From a virus, in IMG/VR virus record IMGVR_UViG_3300011126_000059, positions 1 to 42,386 of that record: 42,386 nucleotides of DNA; one strand, given 5' to 3'. The translations under genes were made by a program, and so were the position numbers. Shown piece after piece: positions 32,778 through 39,696 of the stretch. The notes under the pieces were generated by a model that worked only from the letters and a program-made list of their open reading frames with translations, had not been told where the DNA came from and made no database searches. Positions within the stretch are counted from its first letter, which is position 1, and every line of letters begins with the position of its first letter.

Positions 32778-32803
32778 AGGGTCTGTTTTTACAGGCCCTT
32801 TTT
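32778..32803 (+). terminator. Rho-independent terminator before attP
   Basis: AGGGTCTG at 32778-32785 pairs with CAGGCCCT at 32792-32799 (one G-U pair) around a 6-base loop, and a run of T ends at 32803. It closes the rightward MazG-DHH operon and shields attP and the leftward genes. Confidence 0.8.
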
Positions 32804-32837
32804 GCATATGTGGCTGATAAATATGAGGGTGCGACCG

Positions 32838-32884
32838 GACTCTTAATCAGCGGGTCCACGGTTCGAGCCCGTGCGCGCCCACCA
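32838..32884 (+). other. attP core: 3' half of a tRNA-Lys(CTT) gene
   Basis: The bases read as the second half of a tRNA: the anticodon loop CTCTTAA with anticodon CTT, the T-arm CACGG-TTCGAGC-CCGTG, the acceptor strand CGCGCCC, then A and CCA at 32882-32884. The 5' half of a tRNA is absent: bases upstream of 32838 do not pair as an anticodon stem. Phages that integrate in tRNA genes carry this kind of 3' copy, which restores the gene on insertion. The integrase gene lies close by. Confidence 0.85.
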
Positions 32885-32921
32885 AAATCAATCACTTAGC
32901 GGCTTGCTGATTTGCCGCTTT

Positions 32922-33413
32922 TTACAGCATGGGTCTCTTTTTACGCACAATGACATTTTTCGTTCTGGTTCTGGCCCTTGCGGGGTAGAAATATTCCTTG
33001 ATCTCACCAGCTTTGTTCCGGACTTTGACAACGTGGGGCAGCGTAGGAACGACGACCTTTTCTATGTCGACACCGTATCCCCGGCGCTTATCGTGCCACG
33101 CCTTCATGTTCACTGTTTGGGTGCATTCTCGAAGGTTAGATCTAGAGTTGTTTAGCGGGTCTCCGTCAATATGGTCTACCGTCATCTCTGGCCTGGGCGA
33201 GATAAGGTATCGATGCAAAAGACCCAAAGTCCCATTTCTCACATAGAAGCCATTCGCTCGTTTGGTGGCTGACCACCGCCTAGATTTTATCTTATGCCAA
33301 TCGGCTAGATCGACCACCGCCCAGACATTGGGGTGAGCGGCGGTGCTCACATCGAATGTGACTATATTCCCAGTCACTCGCTCTTTCTGCCGTTGTACTC
33401 TTGTCCTCTTCAT
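32922..33413 (-). CDS. HNH homing endonuclease between attP and integrase
   Basis: 163 aa. ATG 33413 is preferred, with GAAGGA upstream; the frame is open further into the integrase gene. The HNH core is in residues about 68-105 (LLHRYLISPRPEMTVDHIDGDPLNNSRSNLRECTQ). The N-terminus resembles the HNH protein at 1428 (VVDLADWHKIKSRRWSATKRANGFYVRNG), but the AP2 module is missing and the end is basic instead. It sits between the integrase and the attachment site, which are adjacent in most phages, and so was probably inserted there. Confidence 0.85.
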   Translation of the reverse strand: MKRTRVQRQKERVTGNIVTFDVSTAAHPNVWAVVDLADWHKIKSRRWSATKRANGFYVRNGTLGLLHRYLISPRPEMTVDHIDGDPLNNSRSNLRECTQTVNMKAWHDKRRGYGVDIEKVVVPTLPHVVKVRNKAGEIKEYFYPARARTRTKNVIVRKKRPML

Positions 33414-33423
33414 GTCTGTTCCT

Positions 33424-34431
33424 TCATGATTCGAGCTTGTTCCAAGCACTGGCAACGGCTTCGGACGCGAGATAATGGCGGCGAATAATCGCCTCAGCCT
33501 CGGCTGCGGAATGGCCCGATATGGCCGCAATATCTGCAATTGATAACTTCCCCTCATGATGTAGCCAGCTTATCCCGGTGCCGCGCAGATCGTGGAACGT
33601 GACGCCCTTGATCCCCAGCCGAGACATTTCCTTGCGCCAGCTTGCCCGGAAGCCTGTTGATGTCCATCTGTCTCCGTAGCTGTTGACCAGCACCGTTGCC
33701 CGTCCCGCCTCTTGTGCGTCGGCCAGGATAGGGCGCAACAGGTTCGCCGGGGTGATCCGTACTCGTGCGCCGGTTTTCCCCTGCTTGATCCATGCTTGCT
33801 TTCCGTCGAATGCCAGCGTGGGCATGGTGAGGCAATCACCTTGGCGCTGGAGCGTGGTCAAGGCCATTACAAACACGGCCCGGATATGCGGGCGGGCTTC
33901 GGACAATACTTTTTCGATAGCTGATCTAGGCCAGATGACATCGGCCCGCGTGGCGCTGTGCAGCCTGCCGACTCGTTCCAAAGGATTGCGGACGATCAAT
34001 TCCCGGTCTGCGGCAAAGGCCATGATGCTTGCCAGAACTGCCATATGGTAGTCAGCAGAGCGAGGCGTTGACCGCATGGTGTCTCGCCAGTCGATGAACA
34101 GCGTTCGCGCTCCACGGGCTTCTATGGCCCTTGCGGGCATATCGCCAAACTCAGCACGAATGACGCCTTCAATGCGCTCATAGTCGGCTCGGGTCTTGGG
34201 CTTCAATTTGGTAAATGCGGCGCTGGCCCGCCATGCATCAATGATAGCTGCCAGTGTGCCGGGCTTGCCCTCTTGCGGGCGGGTGGCCATGTGCTTCGCG
34301 TATTCGCGGACATAGGCGGGTGTTCCCGGCTTGGACTTGAGGCGCGGGCCTGACCTCCATGCGTAGTGGTATTCTACGGGCTTCCCTGATCGGTCTTTCG
34401 TCTTAACGATGTGGACGCCCGGAAGCTTCAC
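33424..34431 (-). CDS. int: Tyrosine recombinase integrase
   Basis: 335 aa. GTG 34431 is chosen because GGAGG lies just upstream; a TTG at 34488 would add 19 residues. Catalytic residues fit the family: Arg196 (LQRQGDCL), Lys217 or Lys219 (IKQGKTG), His280 and Arg283 (FHDLRGTG), His307 (SGHS) and the nucleophile Tyr320 (RRHYL). The N-terminal part (LAAIIDAWRASAAFTKLKPKTRADYERIEGVIRAEFGD) is the SAM-like core-binding domain. It integrates the phage at the tRNA-Lys copy. It overlaps the upstream small gene by 29 bases. Confidence 0.93.
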   Translation of the reverse strand: MKLPGVHIVKTKDRSGKPVEYHYAWRSGPRLKSKPGTPAYVREYAKHMATRPQEGKPGTLAAIIDAWRASAAFTKLKPKTRADYERIEGVIRAEFGDMPARAIEARGARTLFIDWRDTMRSTPRSADYHMAVLASIMAFAADRELIVRNPLERVGRLHSATRADVIWPRSAIEKVLSEARPHIRAVFVMALTTLQRQGDCLTMPTLAFDGKQAWIKQGKTGARVRITPANLLRPILADAQEAGRATVLVNSYGDRWTSTGFRASWRKEMSRLGIKGVTFHDLRGTGISWLHHEGKLSIADIAAISGHSAAEAEAIIRRHYLASEAVASAWNKLES

Positions 34432-34612
34432 GTTTTGCCCTCCACTTTGCCAGCTCTGATTCCGCGCTATCTTCGTCGGCTTTGTCAAGCGCGTGGCTTG
34501 GATGCATCACCATCGTACCGGATGGCTCGAACCGCACGGTAAGGCCATGCAGTTCTGCCAGTCTCGCAGCGTCCTTCATTTCGGCACTGGTGAATGTGCG
34601 AGCGCGGCTCAT
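34403..34612 (-). CDS. Small protein upstream of integrase, possible directionality factor
   Basis: 69 aa. Sequence MSRARTFTSAEMKDAARLAELHGLTVRFEPSGTMVMHPSH resembles short proteins that I recall next to integrases in rhizobial prophages. There is a predicted helix followed by a strand pair. Excisionases are often this small and placed here, but no clear winged-helix Xis signature is visible. Its end overlaps the integrase. Confidence 0.55.
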   Translation of the reverse strand: MSRARTFTSAEMKDAARLAELHGLTVRFEPSGTMVMHPSHALDKADEDSAESELAKWRAKREASGRPHR

Positions 34613-34662
34613 GGGCTTGCCTTTTCAGGGGATATGACGGGGAGGGTCATGGGCGGGTAGCC

Positions 34663-34899
34663 TTAGTAAGCATCGAAACCCCAATCTCCGGCATCTCCGA
34701 ATGCGTTGGCTCTTTCTTCGCTTTGAATCATGCCGACGTTCACAGCCAAGCGGCGAACTGCTGGGTCAATTTCGACGCGGACCAAGTTCCGTTCCATCCA
34801 AGTGATGTAACCTGGGTCGCGGCGGGCAATGTCGTCTCCGGTCTGCCCTTTGTACTTTCCGAACGGGATGGGGGACGCGAGGGTAAGTGTGAAGGCCAT
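34663..34899 (-). CDS. ExoX C-terminal-like small protein
   Basis: 78 aa. The segment IPFGKYKGQTGDDIARRDPGYITWMERN fits the small domain known from the C-terminus of exonuclease X and from stand-alone phage proteins (MPFGKYKG...DPxYIxW). It may be a DNA- or protein-contact module used in recombination. No nuclease domain is present. It follows its upstream neighbour without a gap. Confidence 0.75.
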   Translation of the reverse strand: MAFTLTLASPIPFGKYKGQTGDDIARRDPGYITWMERNLVRVEIDPAVRRLAVNVGMIQSEERANAFGDAGDWGFDAY

Positions 34900-35295
34900 T
34901 CACTCACCCTCCGTAGTAAGGGCGGAGAGGGCGGGTCCTTCGAGCCAGTAGACGTATCTGTCGTGCAAGATTGATGTGATCAGCGGGTTCTCGGGGTCCA
35001 GCAGCGAAGGGTCTGCCGGGAGGTATGGTTCGATCTGCTCCGAAAACTGGAGGCTCGACCCGTCATGGTAGCACGGGCCTTTCAGCAGCCAGCAGTCGTC
35101 ATGCGAGCCTTGGCCCTCGTACATCGGCACTCTGCTGTGGCACTCAATGCCTCCAAAGTACCTGTCGCCGAACTGCTTGATTATATCATCTGTGTGGCGC
35201 TGTGCCCATACATGAACTGCGCCATACTCACCTTTCACAAACCAGATATGCCGCCCGTAATGGGCTTCGTAGCCGTATGTGAGTTCATCAGTCAT
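34900..35295 (-). CDS. Hypothetical protein (131 aa)
   Basis: ATG 35295. Opens MTDELTYGYEAHYGRHIWFVKGEYGAVHVWAQRHTDD and contains GGIECHSRVPMYEGQGSHDDCWLLKGPCYHDGSSLQFSE, with several Cys and His residues that could bind metal, though no standard motif is seen. The pattern of a compact phage protein of unknown role. It overlaps both neighbours slightly or abuts them. Confidence 0.7.
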   Translation of the reverse strand: MTDELTYGYEAHYGRHIWFVKGEYGAVHVWAQRHTDDIIKQFGDRYFGGIECHSRVPMYEGQGSHDDCWLLKGPCYHDGSSLQFSEQIEPYLPADPSLLDPENPLITSILHDRYVYWLEGPALSALTTEGE

Positions 35296-35686
35296 TGGTC
35301 ATCTCCGTGTAAATCTTGCGGGGCGGCAAGGAAGGCTTTGGAACCCGTTCTTTCCGGTCAAAGCCTCGGCTCTGGATGGAGCCAGACGGGCGCGTAATCC
35401 CCACATGCTTCTTGCGGGTGCGGGCAACCTTCGCCTTGGTCTTCATCTCCGCCTTGGTCTTTTCCTTGTGAGGCTCGATCAGCGCGGGGGCCAGGTTTGT
35501 CTCACGATGTTCACCGCCAAGGATCAGCGCAATCTTGTGCTCCAACTCCCACTTCTCGCCTGTCTGGATCTTGCGGCCTGAGATATGGCAGATGCCGTTA
35601 GCGGCCTCGAATACGCGCAGGCGAACGCGGGGCGGCACCTTGGCGTCGTCGGACTTGCCGATCCATTCCTTGACGCTCCGGCTCAT
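35288..35686 (-). CDS. HNH nuclease
   Basis: 132 aa. ATG 35686 with GGAAG upstream. An HNH motif of the McrA/restriction type: NGICHISGRKIQTGEKWELEHKIALILGGEHRETNLAPALIEPHKEKT. The C-terminus is long and basic (KAEMKTKAKVARTRKK). It differs from the homing-type HNH proteins of this phage by lack of an AP2 module and by a different spacing. It may serve DNA processing within the early recombination operon rather than homing. Confidence 0.82.
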   Translation of the reverse strand: MSRSVKEWIGKSDDAKVPPRVRLRVFEAANGICHISGRKIQTGEKWELEHKIALILGGEHRETNLAPALIEPHKEKTKAEMKTKAKVARTRKKHVGITRPSGSIQSRGFDRKERVPKPSLPPRKIYTEMTND

Positions 35687-35814
35687 GGGTTCTTCCACGG
35701 CTCGTTGCGACCATCTTCGGCAACACGGTCTAGGAATGACTTAGAGCCAGACAAGCCCCATCCAGCCAGCCCGAATGCCAAAAGCAAGAACAGGGAAAAC
35801 GCGGAGAGAGCCAT
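35683..35814 (-). CDS. Membrane micropeptide (43 aa)
   Basis: ATG 35814 overlaps the stop of the previous gene (TGATG) and its own stop overlaps the HNH start (ATGA). A hydrophobic segment FSLFLLLAFGLAGWGL near the N-terminus is followed by a polar tail. Function unknown. Confidence 0.5.
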   Translation of the reverse strand: MALSAFSLFLLLAFGLAGWGLSGSKSFLDRVAEDGRNEPWKNP

Positions 35815-36008
35815 CACAGCCACCTCTCTGCATTGAGCAGGCCCGTCTTGAACTCGACGTATTGCTTGTCGACGGTTGACACTCGCCCGTGACGCTTCAC
35901 GGTGTGCTTGCGGACGGTGTACAGCGCGAAGTCTTCCGGGCACCTCTTGGCCAGCTTGCGGCGGGTCATCCAGTCCTGATAGGCCCATATGATGCGGCGG
36001 ACTCTCAT
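35814..36008 (-). CDS. Small basic protein (64 aa)
   Basis: ATG 36008 overlaps the previous gene (ATGA). Basic throughout: MRVRRIIWAYQDWMTRRKLAKRCPEDFALYTVRKHTVKRHGRV. It could bind nucleic acid. No family recognised. Coupled on both sides. Confidence 0.6.
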   Translation of the reverse strand: MRVRRIIWAYQDWMTRRKLAKRCPEDFALYTVRKHTVKRHGRVSTVDKQYVEFKTGLLNAERWL

Positions 36009-36223
36009 GGCTTGGCCTCCTCGTGCCCGGTCGTGACCGTGGCCGTCATCCCGCCGCTGGCTACAACGAAAACATCGCCATGGTGCGGGATGTGGAGACT
36101 GACAGTTGCGGTGGACATTTTGGGCATATCACCGGCCCGCATCCGCTCAACGTATTCGCATATCGCATCACATACTTCGCGGTTCGTTAATCTGACAATC
36201 ATGCGTTCTTCGATGTCTGCCAT
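36005..36223 (-). CDS. Hypothetical protein downstream of the hairpin array (72 aa)
   Basis: ATG 36223 with AAAGGATAGGA upstream, 21 bases after the last of three hairpins. The sequence MADIEERMIVRLTNREVCDAICEYVERMRAGDMPKMSTATVSLHIPHHGDVFVVA has a helix and a beta sheet; function unknown. The hairpin array directly upstream may affect its expression. Confidence 0.65.
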   Translation of the reverse strand: MADIEERMIVRLTNREVCDAICEYVERMRAGDMPKMSTATVSLHIPHHGDVFVVASGGMTATVTTGHEEAKP

Positions 36224-36244
36224 GTCCTATCCTTTCAAAGGTTA

Positions 36245-36360
36245 GCCGGAGAGGCGGGGAGGGAGGAGGACGCCTCTCCGGCGTTAGATGCGCTGCTTGG
36301 GAGGAGTGAGCGCATCATCTGGATTAGTGGCCGGGCGATGGAGGCGCTAACCGCCCGGCC
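36245..36360 (-). ncRNA. Three-hairpin array with anti-Shine-Dalgarno loops, cuckoo/CcsR-like
   Basis: Three perfect hairpins in a row, each with a loop of exactly 14 bases: stem 12 bp with arms 36245-36256 and 36271-36282, stem 8 bp with arms 36287-36294 and 36309-36316, stem 9 bp with arms 36329-36337 and 36352-36360. On the leftward transcript the loops read UCCUCCUCCCUCCC, CACUCCUCCCAAGC and GUUAGCGCCUCCAU, so CUCCUCCC or CCUCC is exposed. This is the mark of cuckoo/CcsR-type small RNAs of Alphaproteobacteria as I recall them. The third hairpin lies in the end of the upstream gene, so it may be a 3'-UTR RNA. On the plus strand the loops would show GGA motifs as in CsrA-binding RNAs. Confidence 0.5.
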
Positions 36361-36821
36361 TTCCGGTGTACCGCTTGGGGATTGGCGTCACCGGATTGGG
36401 GAATTGTCAAAATCACGCCCTGCTCTGAGAAGTGCTGAAACACCTCATTGAGGTATTCCGTCTTCTGCTTTGTGTTCATGTCCCGCGTGACCGGGAAATC
36501 GATAGGCTCAGCCATCAAGGCTATCTTGGAATCGTAGGGCAGTGGCCGAATGATGCGGTCGTACTTCTCGCAATAGTCGGCATCGTCACGCCTGCGGATC
36601 GGGACGCCAATGGTCAGCTTGCAATAGGCCCGCACATCCTCGGCTGTCCTGTCGCCAAGCTGCTCGGCGATCTCCTGCATCCATTTCCGTTGCAGCTTGT
36701 TCTGTATCCAGGTGCGGGACTTCCCGTGCACTGTTGAGGCCGTGAAGGGCAAAGACTGCCCCTCCACAAGCTTGATGAACATGCGGCGTTCGTGTTCAGA
36801 CGTGACGATGCGGGAGGTCAT
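36324..36821 (-). CDS. NinB-like recombination protein
   Basis: 165 aa. Resembles the phage NinB/Orf family of recombination mediators in the stretch RKWMQEIAEQLGDRTAEDVRAYCKLTIGVPI..., LMAEPIDFPVTRDMNTKQKTEYLNEVFQHFSEQGVIL. The match is partial: the N-terminus (MTSRIVTSEHERRMFIKLVEGQSLPFT) agrees, the C-terminus is Pro-rich. In lambda such proteins help load recombinases on single strands. It sits beside SSB in the leftward operon. Its last codons also form a perfect hairpin. Confidence 0.6.
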   Translation of the reverse strand: MTSRIVTSEHERRMFIKLVEGQSLPFTASTVHGKSRTWIQNKLQRKWMQEIAEQLGDRTAEDVRAYCKLTIGVPIRRRDDADYCEKYDRIIRPLPYDSKIALMAEPIDFPVTRDMNTKQKTEYLNEVFQHFSEQGVILTIPQSGDANPQAVHRKAGRLAPPSPGH

Positions 36822-36831
36822 TGTTCAGCCC

Positions 36832-37221
36832 CTAAAACGGCACGTCGTCGTTGAGATCATCGTTATATGATGCCCCGCCGCTCGACTGCTGGTTGGCTTG
36901 GCCGCTTTCCCGCTCTGGATACCCGCCTTCAGGCTTGCCGCCCTGCAACGTGATGTCGTTCGCGCGGCACTGCATGTAGCTCTTGCCCTCATGTTCACGC
37001 TTGGAGAACTCGCCCGTTACCGTGACGCTTGAACCCTTGCGCAGGTGAGGTGCGAGAGCCGTCCCGCGCTTGCCCCACATGGAGACGGACCACCAGTAGG
37101 TTTCCTTCTTGTCTCCGTAGCCGTGATCCACAGCCATGTTGAAGCTGGTCACGTCGTTGCCCTCGTGCTGCCGGGTGGTGGCGTCTCCGCCAAGCCGTCC
37201 CGCGAGTGTGATGTTCATCAT
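36832..37221 (-). CDS. ssb: Single-stranded DNA-binding protein
   Basis: 129 aa. OB-fold of the SSB type: MNITLAGRLGGDATTRQHEGNDVTSFNMAVDHGYGDKKETYWWSVSMWGKRGTALAPHLRKGSSVTVTGEF. A disordered Gly/Gln/Ser-rich linker leads to the acidic tip NDDVPF, which recruits partner proteins. ATG 37221 is preferred over the TTG at 37227. It binds unwound DNA in replication and recombination. Confidence 0.92.
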   Translation of the reverse strand: MMNITLAGRLGGDATTRQHEGNDVTSFNMAVDHGYGDKKETYWWSVSMWGKRGTALAPHLRKGSSVTVTGEFSKREHEGKSYMQCRANDITLQGGKPEGGYPERESGQANQQSSGGASYNDDLNDDVPF

Positions 37222-37223
37222 GT

Positions 37224-37964
37224 TCAAAGTTCCTTGTGTTCGGTGATTTCAAAGCCGGGAAGCGAACGCTTGCCAGACCGCACAGCCTTGTCGGCCTGCT
37301 CTTGAACGAAGGCCATCAGTTCGGGCCGATGGTCGGTCCATAGCCAACCGGCTGCGGCTTTCTCGTCGGTGATTGTTGCGCGCCATACAGACCGCAAACC
37401 GGATGCGCGGCCATCGCCCTTTGCGTGGGCTTTTGCCTTCTCTGCGCGGGCTGCCTCAGCTTCCGCCTGCTTGGCTTCCCGCACCAGCCGTTCGGCCTCT
37501 GCGGCCTGTTCGAGGTTGGATGCGTCACGCGACCGCATGGCTTCCATAGCAGCGGCTTGTTTGGCTTCGGCTTCCTCGCGGGCTGCTTCGGCGGCTTCGC
37601 GCTGCTGACGGTCCAGTTCGAGCAAGTACGGCTTCAGCGCGGCCTTGACGGCATCGATTGCCGCAACGGTCTTGCCTGTGACTTTAGTGGTCTTCCCGAT
37701 GAGCGGATTGTAGCGCTCCTGGATCTCGGCCTTCGCGTCATCGAGCGGCTTGACCTCATCCTTGCGCATTGCCTCGCAGTCTTTGGCGGCTTCGCGAATG
37801 CGGTTCTCAAGCGTGTTGAGGGCGTCGGCCTGCTCTTGCCTTGTGACGGGTTCGCCGTCGAGCCATTGCGCAGCCTCGTCGTAAAGGTCGTTGATGTATT
37901 CTGCCATCAACTCAAATGGTGATAGCGGCGGCTTGTTGTGGCCGATGGTCGCTGTCTGGGTCAT
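37224..37964 (-). CDS. Coiled-coil protein of the recombination operon
   Basis: 246 aa. Residues about 110-190 form a long, Ala/Glu/Arg-rich coiled coil (LDRQQREAAEAAREEAEAKQAAAMEAMRSR, RLVREAKQAEAEAARAEKAKAHA). The ends are globular (TRQEQADALNTLENRIREAAKDCEAMRKDEVKPLDDAKAEIQERYNPL). Similar proteins stand beside ERF or SSB genes in many alphaproteobacterial phages; function unknown. The gene overlaps its upstream and downstream neighbours by a few bases. Confidence 0.75.
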   Translation of the reverse strand: MTQTATIGHNKPPLSPFELMAEYINDLYDEAAQWLDGEPVTRQEQADALNTLENRIREAAKDCEAMRKDEVKPLDDAKAEIQERYNPLIGKTTKVTGKTVAAIDAVKAALKPYLLELDRQQREAAEAAREEAEAKQAAAMEAMRSRDASNLEQAAEAERLVREAKQAEAEAARAEKAKAHAKGDGRASGLRSVWRATITDEKAAAGWLWTDHRPELMAFVQEQADKAVRSGKRSLPGFEITEHKEL

Positions 37965-38620
37965 TCTGCTGCCTCCGAGAACGGGCTGTCGTTGTTCTTG
38001 AACCCATTGGCGAGCGCCGTTACCTCATCCTTCAGGTTCTTCTGCCAATCCTCTGGCAGCTTCATCTTGTGCTGCTTGAGTTCGGGGTCTTTCCACCACG
38101 ATTCCAAGTCCGCGAGCGTCTTGTTCTCACGCGCCTGCGCTTGCAGCCTGTCGTAGACTTTGCGGGTCTCATCATTCTTGGACGGGGCCTTCCTGTCCTG
38201 ATTTGTGGGCGCGGCTGCTGCTGCGGCGTTCCCGTCGTCGTCATCAGGAGCAAGTCCGGTCACGCTTTCCGCACCAATGCGCTTGGCGTAGGTGGTCGCG
38301 CTCTTGAAGCCCTGCATGTCGTTCTTGGCGACGATCAGCGGCACATCGCATTCAATGGCCGTCTCGCTTTCGCCATGCATCAGGACGGTGCGCATGGTGT
38401 GGCCCTCGTTGGTGATCTGGTGATAGATCGTGAGGCCGTTGGAATTGAGCGCGGGAAGGGCGGTCGCCATCAGGGCCGCGAGATCCGCATACTTGCTCTT
38501 GAAGTGCGGGTTCAGCGAGTCCTTGACCAGCTTTCCCATCTGGGCCTGCGCGGCTGCGAGTGCGGTCCACACGTTCTTGTGGATGATAACCGCGTCCTTG
38601 ATTTCTGCTTTGGCGTTCAT
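37961..38620 (-). CDS. erf: ERF-type single-strand annealing protein
   Basis: 219 aa. Family ERF: LAAAQAQMGKLVKDSLNPHFKSKYADLAALMATALPALNSNGLTIYHQ at the N-terminus is the signature; FKSATTYAKRIGAESVTGLAPDDDDGN continues it. ERF proteins anneal single strands and help circularise or recombine phage DNA, as in P22. The C-terminal half is polar and helical. It lies in a block with SSB and a NinB-like gene. Confidence 0.9.
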   Translation of the reverse strand: MNAKAEIKDAVIIHKNVWTALAAAQAQMGKLVKDSLNPHFKSKYADLAALMATALPALNSNGLTIYHQITNEGHTMRTVLMHGESETAIECDVPLIVAKNDMQGFKSATTYAKRIGAESVTGLAPDDDDGNAAAAAAPTNQDRKAPSKNDETRKVYDRLQAQARENKTLADLESWWKDPELKQHKMKLPEDWQKNLKDEVTALANGFKNNDSPFSEAAE

Positions 38621-38817
38621 GCTTCTGCCCTCTCGGTAAGATTGCTGTCTGAAACGGGCATTCCGTCCCGGTCGGTAAGATTCAGATATTCGCGGGCAAG
38701 GACGGGCCGAACACCTTCTTCAAGCGGGCCAGCAAGGCACTTCGCGAGGTATTCAACACGCTCTTCGATGTCCAAGCGCTCAAGAGCCTGGAGATAGCCG
38801 ATTGCGGGGATGTTCAT
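38617..38817 (-). CDS. Small hypothetical protein (66 aa)
   Basis: ATG 38817 with GGAGG upstream. MNIPAIGYLQALERLDIEERVEYLAKCLAGPLEEGVRPVLAREYLNLTDRDG suggests an alpha-helical protein with no known motif. It overlaps the ERF start by 4 bases, so the two are coupled. Confidence 0.65.
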   Translation of the reverse strand: MNIPAIGYLQALERLDIEERVEYLAKCLAGPLEEGVRPVLAREYLNLTDRDGMPVSDSNLTERAEA

Positions 38818-39278
38818 GGCTTGGCCTCCGCTTCGAGGGCGCGGAACATGGCGATGAGGAGGGCGATTGACGGGGTCTTGCCCTCTGCAATGATATTGTC
38901 TGGTGGGGCACACTCGCCACGATCCGCCCACCTATTCGGGCCAATTTCCGCGACCTCTACGACGCCGTCATGGCTTCTGTAGTTGACTAACGCACGATGC
39001 CAATCCGGCAGCATTATCTCGAAAAGAGAGATTGCTGCGTCTAGGGAGGAGGTGTATCGGTTATATGGCTCCCAATAGTGCAGCTTCCCCTTGTCCGCGA
39101 CGATGACTTCGACACCCTCATCGTTGCGGCTGTTCCCGCGCTCGATGTGGCAGTTCTCAAAGCCATGAGAGAGCTTGAAATCGTAAGCGTTCGTCGCAAA
39201 TGCAATGTCGCAGTCAAGCTCGCGATCCGGCCCTGTTGCCTTCTCCAGCCTTTCAATGATGCCTGTGTACTGGCTCAT
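38814..39278 (-). CDS. Phage ABA sandwich domain protein
   Basis: 154 aa. ATG 39278. The front (YTGIIERLEKATGPDRELDCDIAFA) and the later YNRYTSSLDAAISLFEIMLPDWHRALVNY fit the phage ABA sandwich family, which is widespread in phages and of unknown function. The end EGKTPSIALLIAMFRALEAEA is the usual helical finish. The gene overlaps its downstream neighbour by 4 bases. Confidence 0.82.
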   Translation of the reverse strand: MSQYTGIIERLEKATGPDRELDCDIAFATNAYDFKLSHGFENCHIERGNSRNDEGVEVIVADKGKLHYWEPYNRYTSSLDAAISLFEIMLPDWHRALVNYRSHDGVVEVAEIGPNRWADRGECAPPDNIIAEGKTPSIALLIAMFRALEAEAKP

Positions 39279-39535
39279 GTCTCCATCTCCACCGGCATTT
39301 CTCCAGCAGGGTCTGGCATGGGGGAGAGAGCGGCGCGTAGGCGAGCCATTGCTGGACCTACGTGGCCATTCCATTCGCGGAACAGTTCGTCGCCAGCGTC
39401 ATCGAAGCTAAGCTCCGAAAGCCGATCAAGCAGGAATTGTGCGCTGTCTTGCAGTCGCGCTATCTCAGCGTCCTTGGTGGCGATTTCAGCGCGGGCCTGC
39501 CCAAGGAGATTGGCTTGATGTATTGCGAAGCTCAT
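39275..39535 (-). CDS. Hypothetical coiled-coil protein (86 aa)
   Basis: ATG 39535 overlaps the previous stop (TGATG). ANLLGQARAEIATKDAEIARLQDSAQFLLDRLSEL is a coiled coil; the rest is polar. No further motif. Function unknown. Confidence 0.65.
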   Translation of the reverse strand: MSFAIHQANLLGQARAEIATKDAEIARLQDSAQFLLDRLSELSFDDAGDELFREWNGHVGPAMARLRAALSPMPDPAGEMPVEMET

Positions 39536-39696
39536 CACATACCCCACAGAACTGCGGCAATTGCTGCCAGCGTAACAAGGACAATCAGAAGGCTTTCGAC
39601 CGGTGAGAATGGAAACGGACGGTCTGCCGCGAACCTCTCGCGACGGGCGTTCTCGCCTTCAATGACGGTGTGTGAACGGGGGTCTATGAGATCCAT
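39535..39696 (-). CDS. Membrane micropeptide (53 aa)
   Basis: A 53-residue frame whose start overlaps the previous stop and whose stop overlaps the next start, both as TGATG. The C-terminal 19 residues (VESLLIVLVTLAAIAAVLW) can span the membrane, with a polar charged N-terminus. Third small membrane protein of this kind in the genome; function unknown. Confidence 0.55.
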   Translation of the reverse strand: MDLIDPRSHTVIEGENARRERFAADRPFPFSPVESLLIVLVTLAAIAAVLWGM

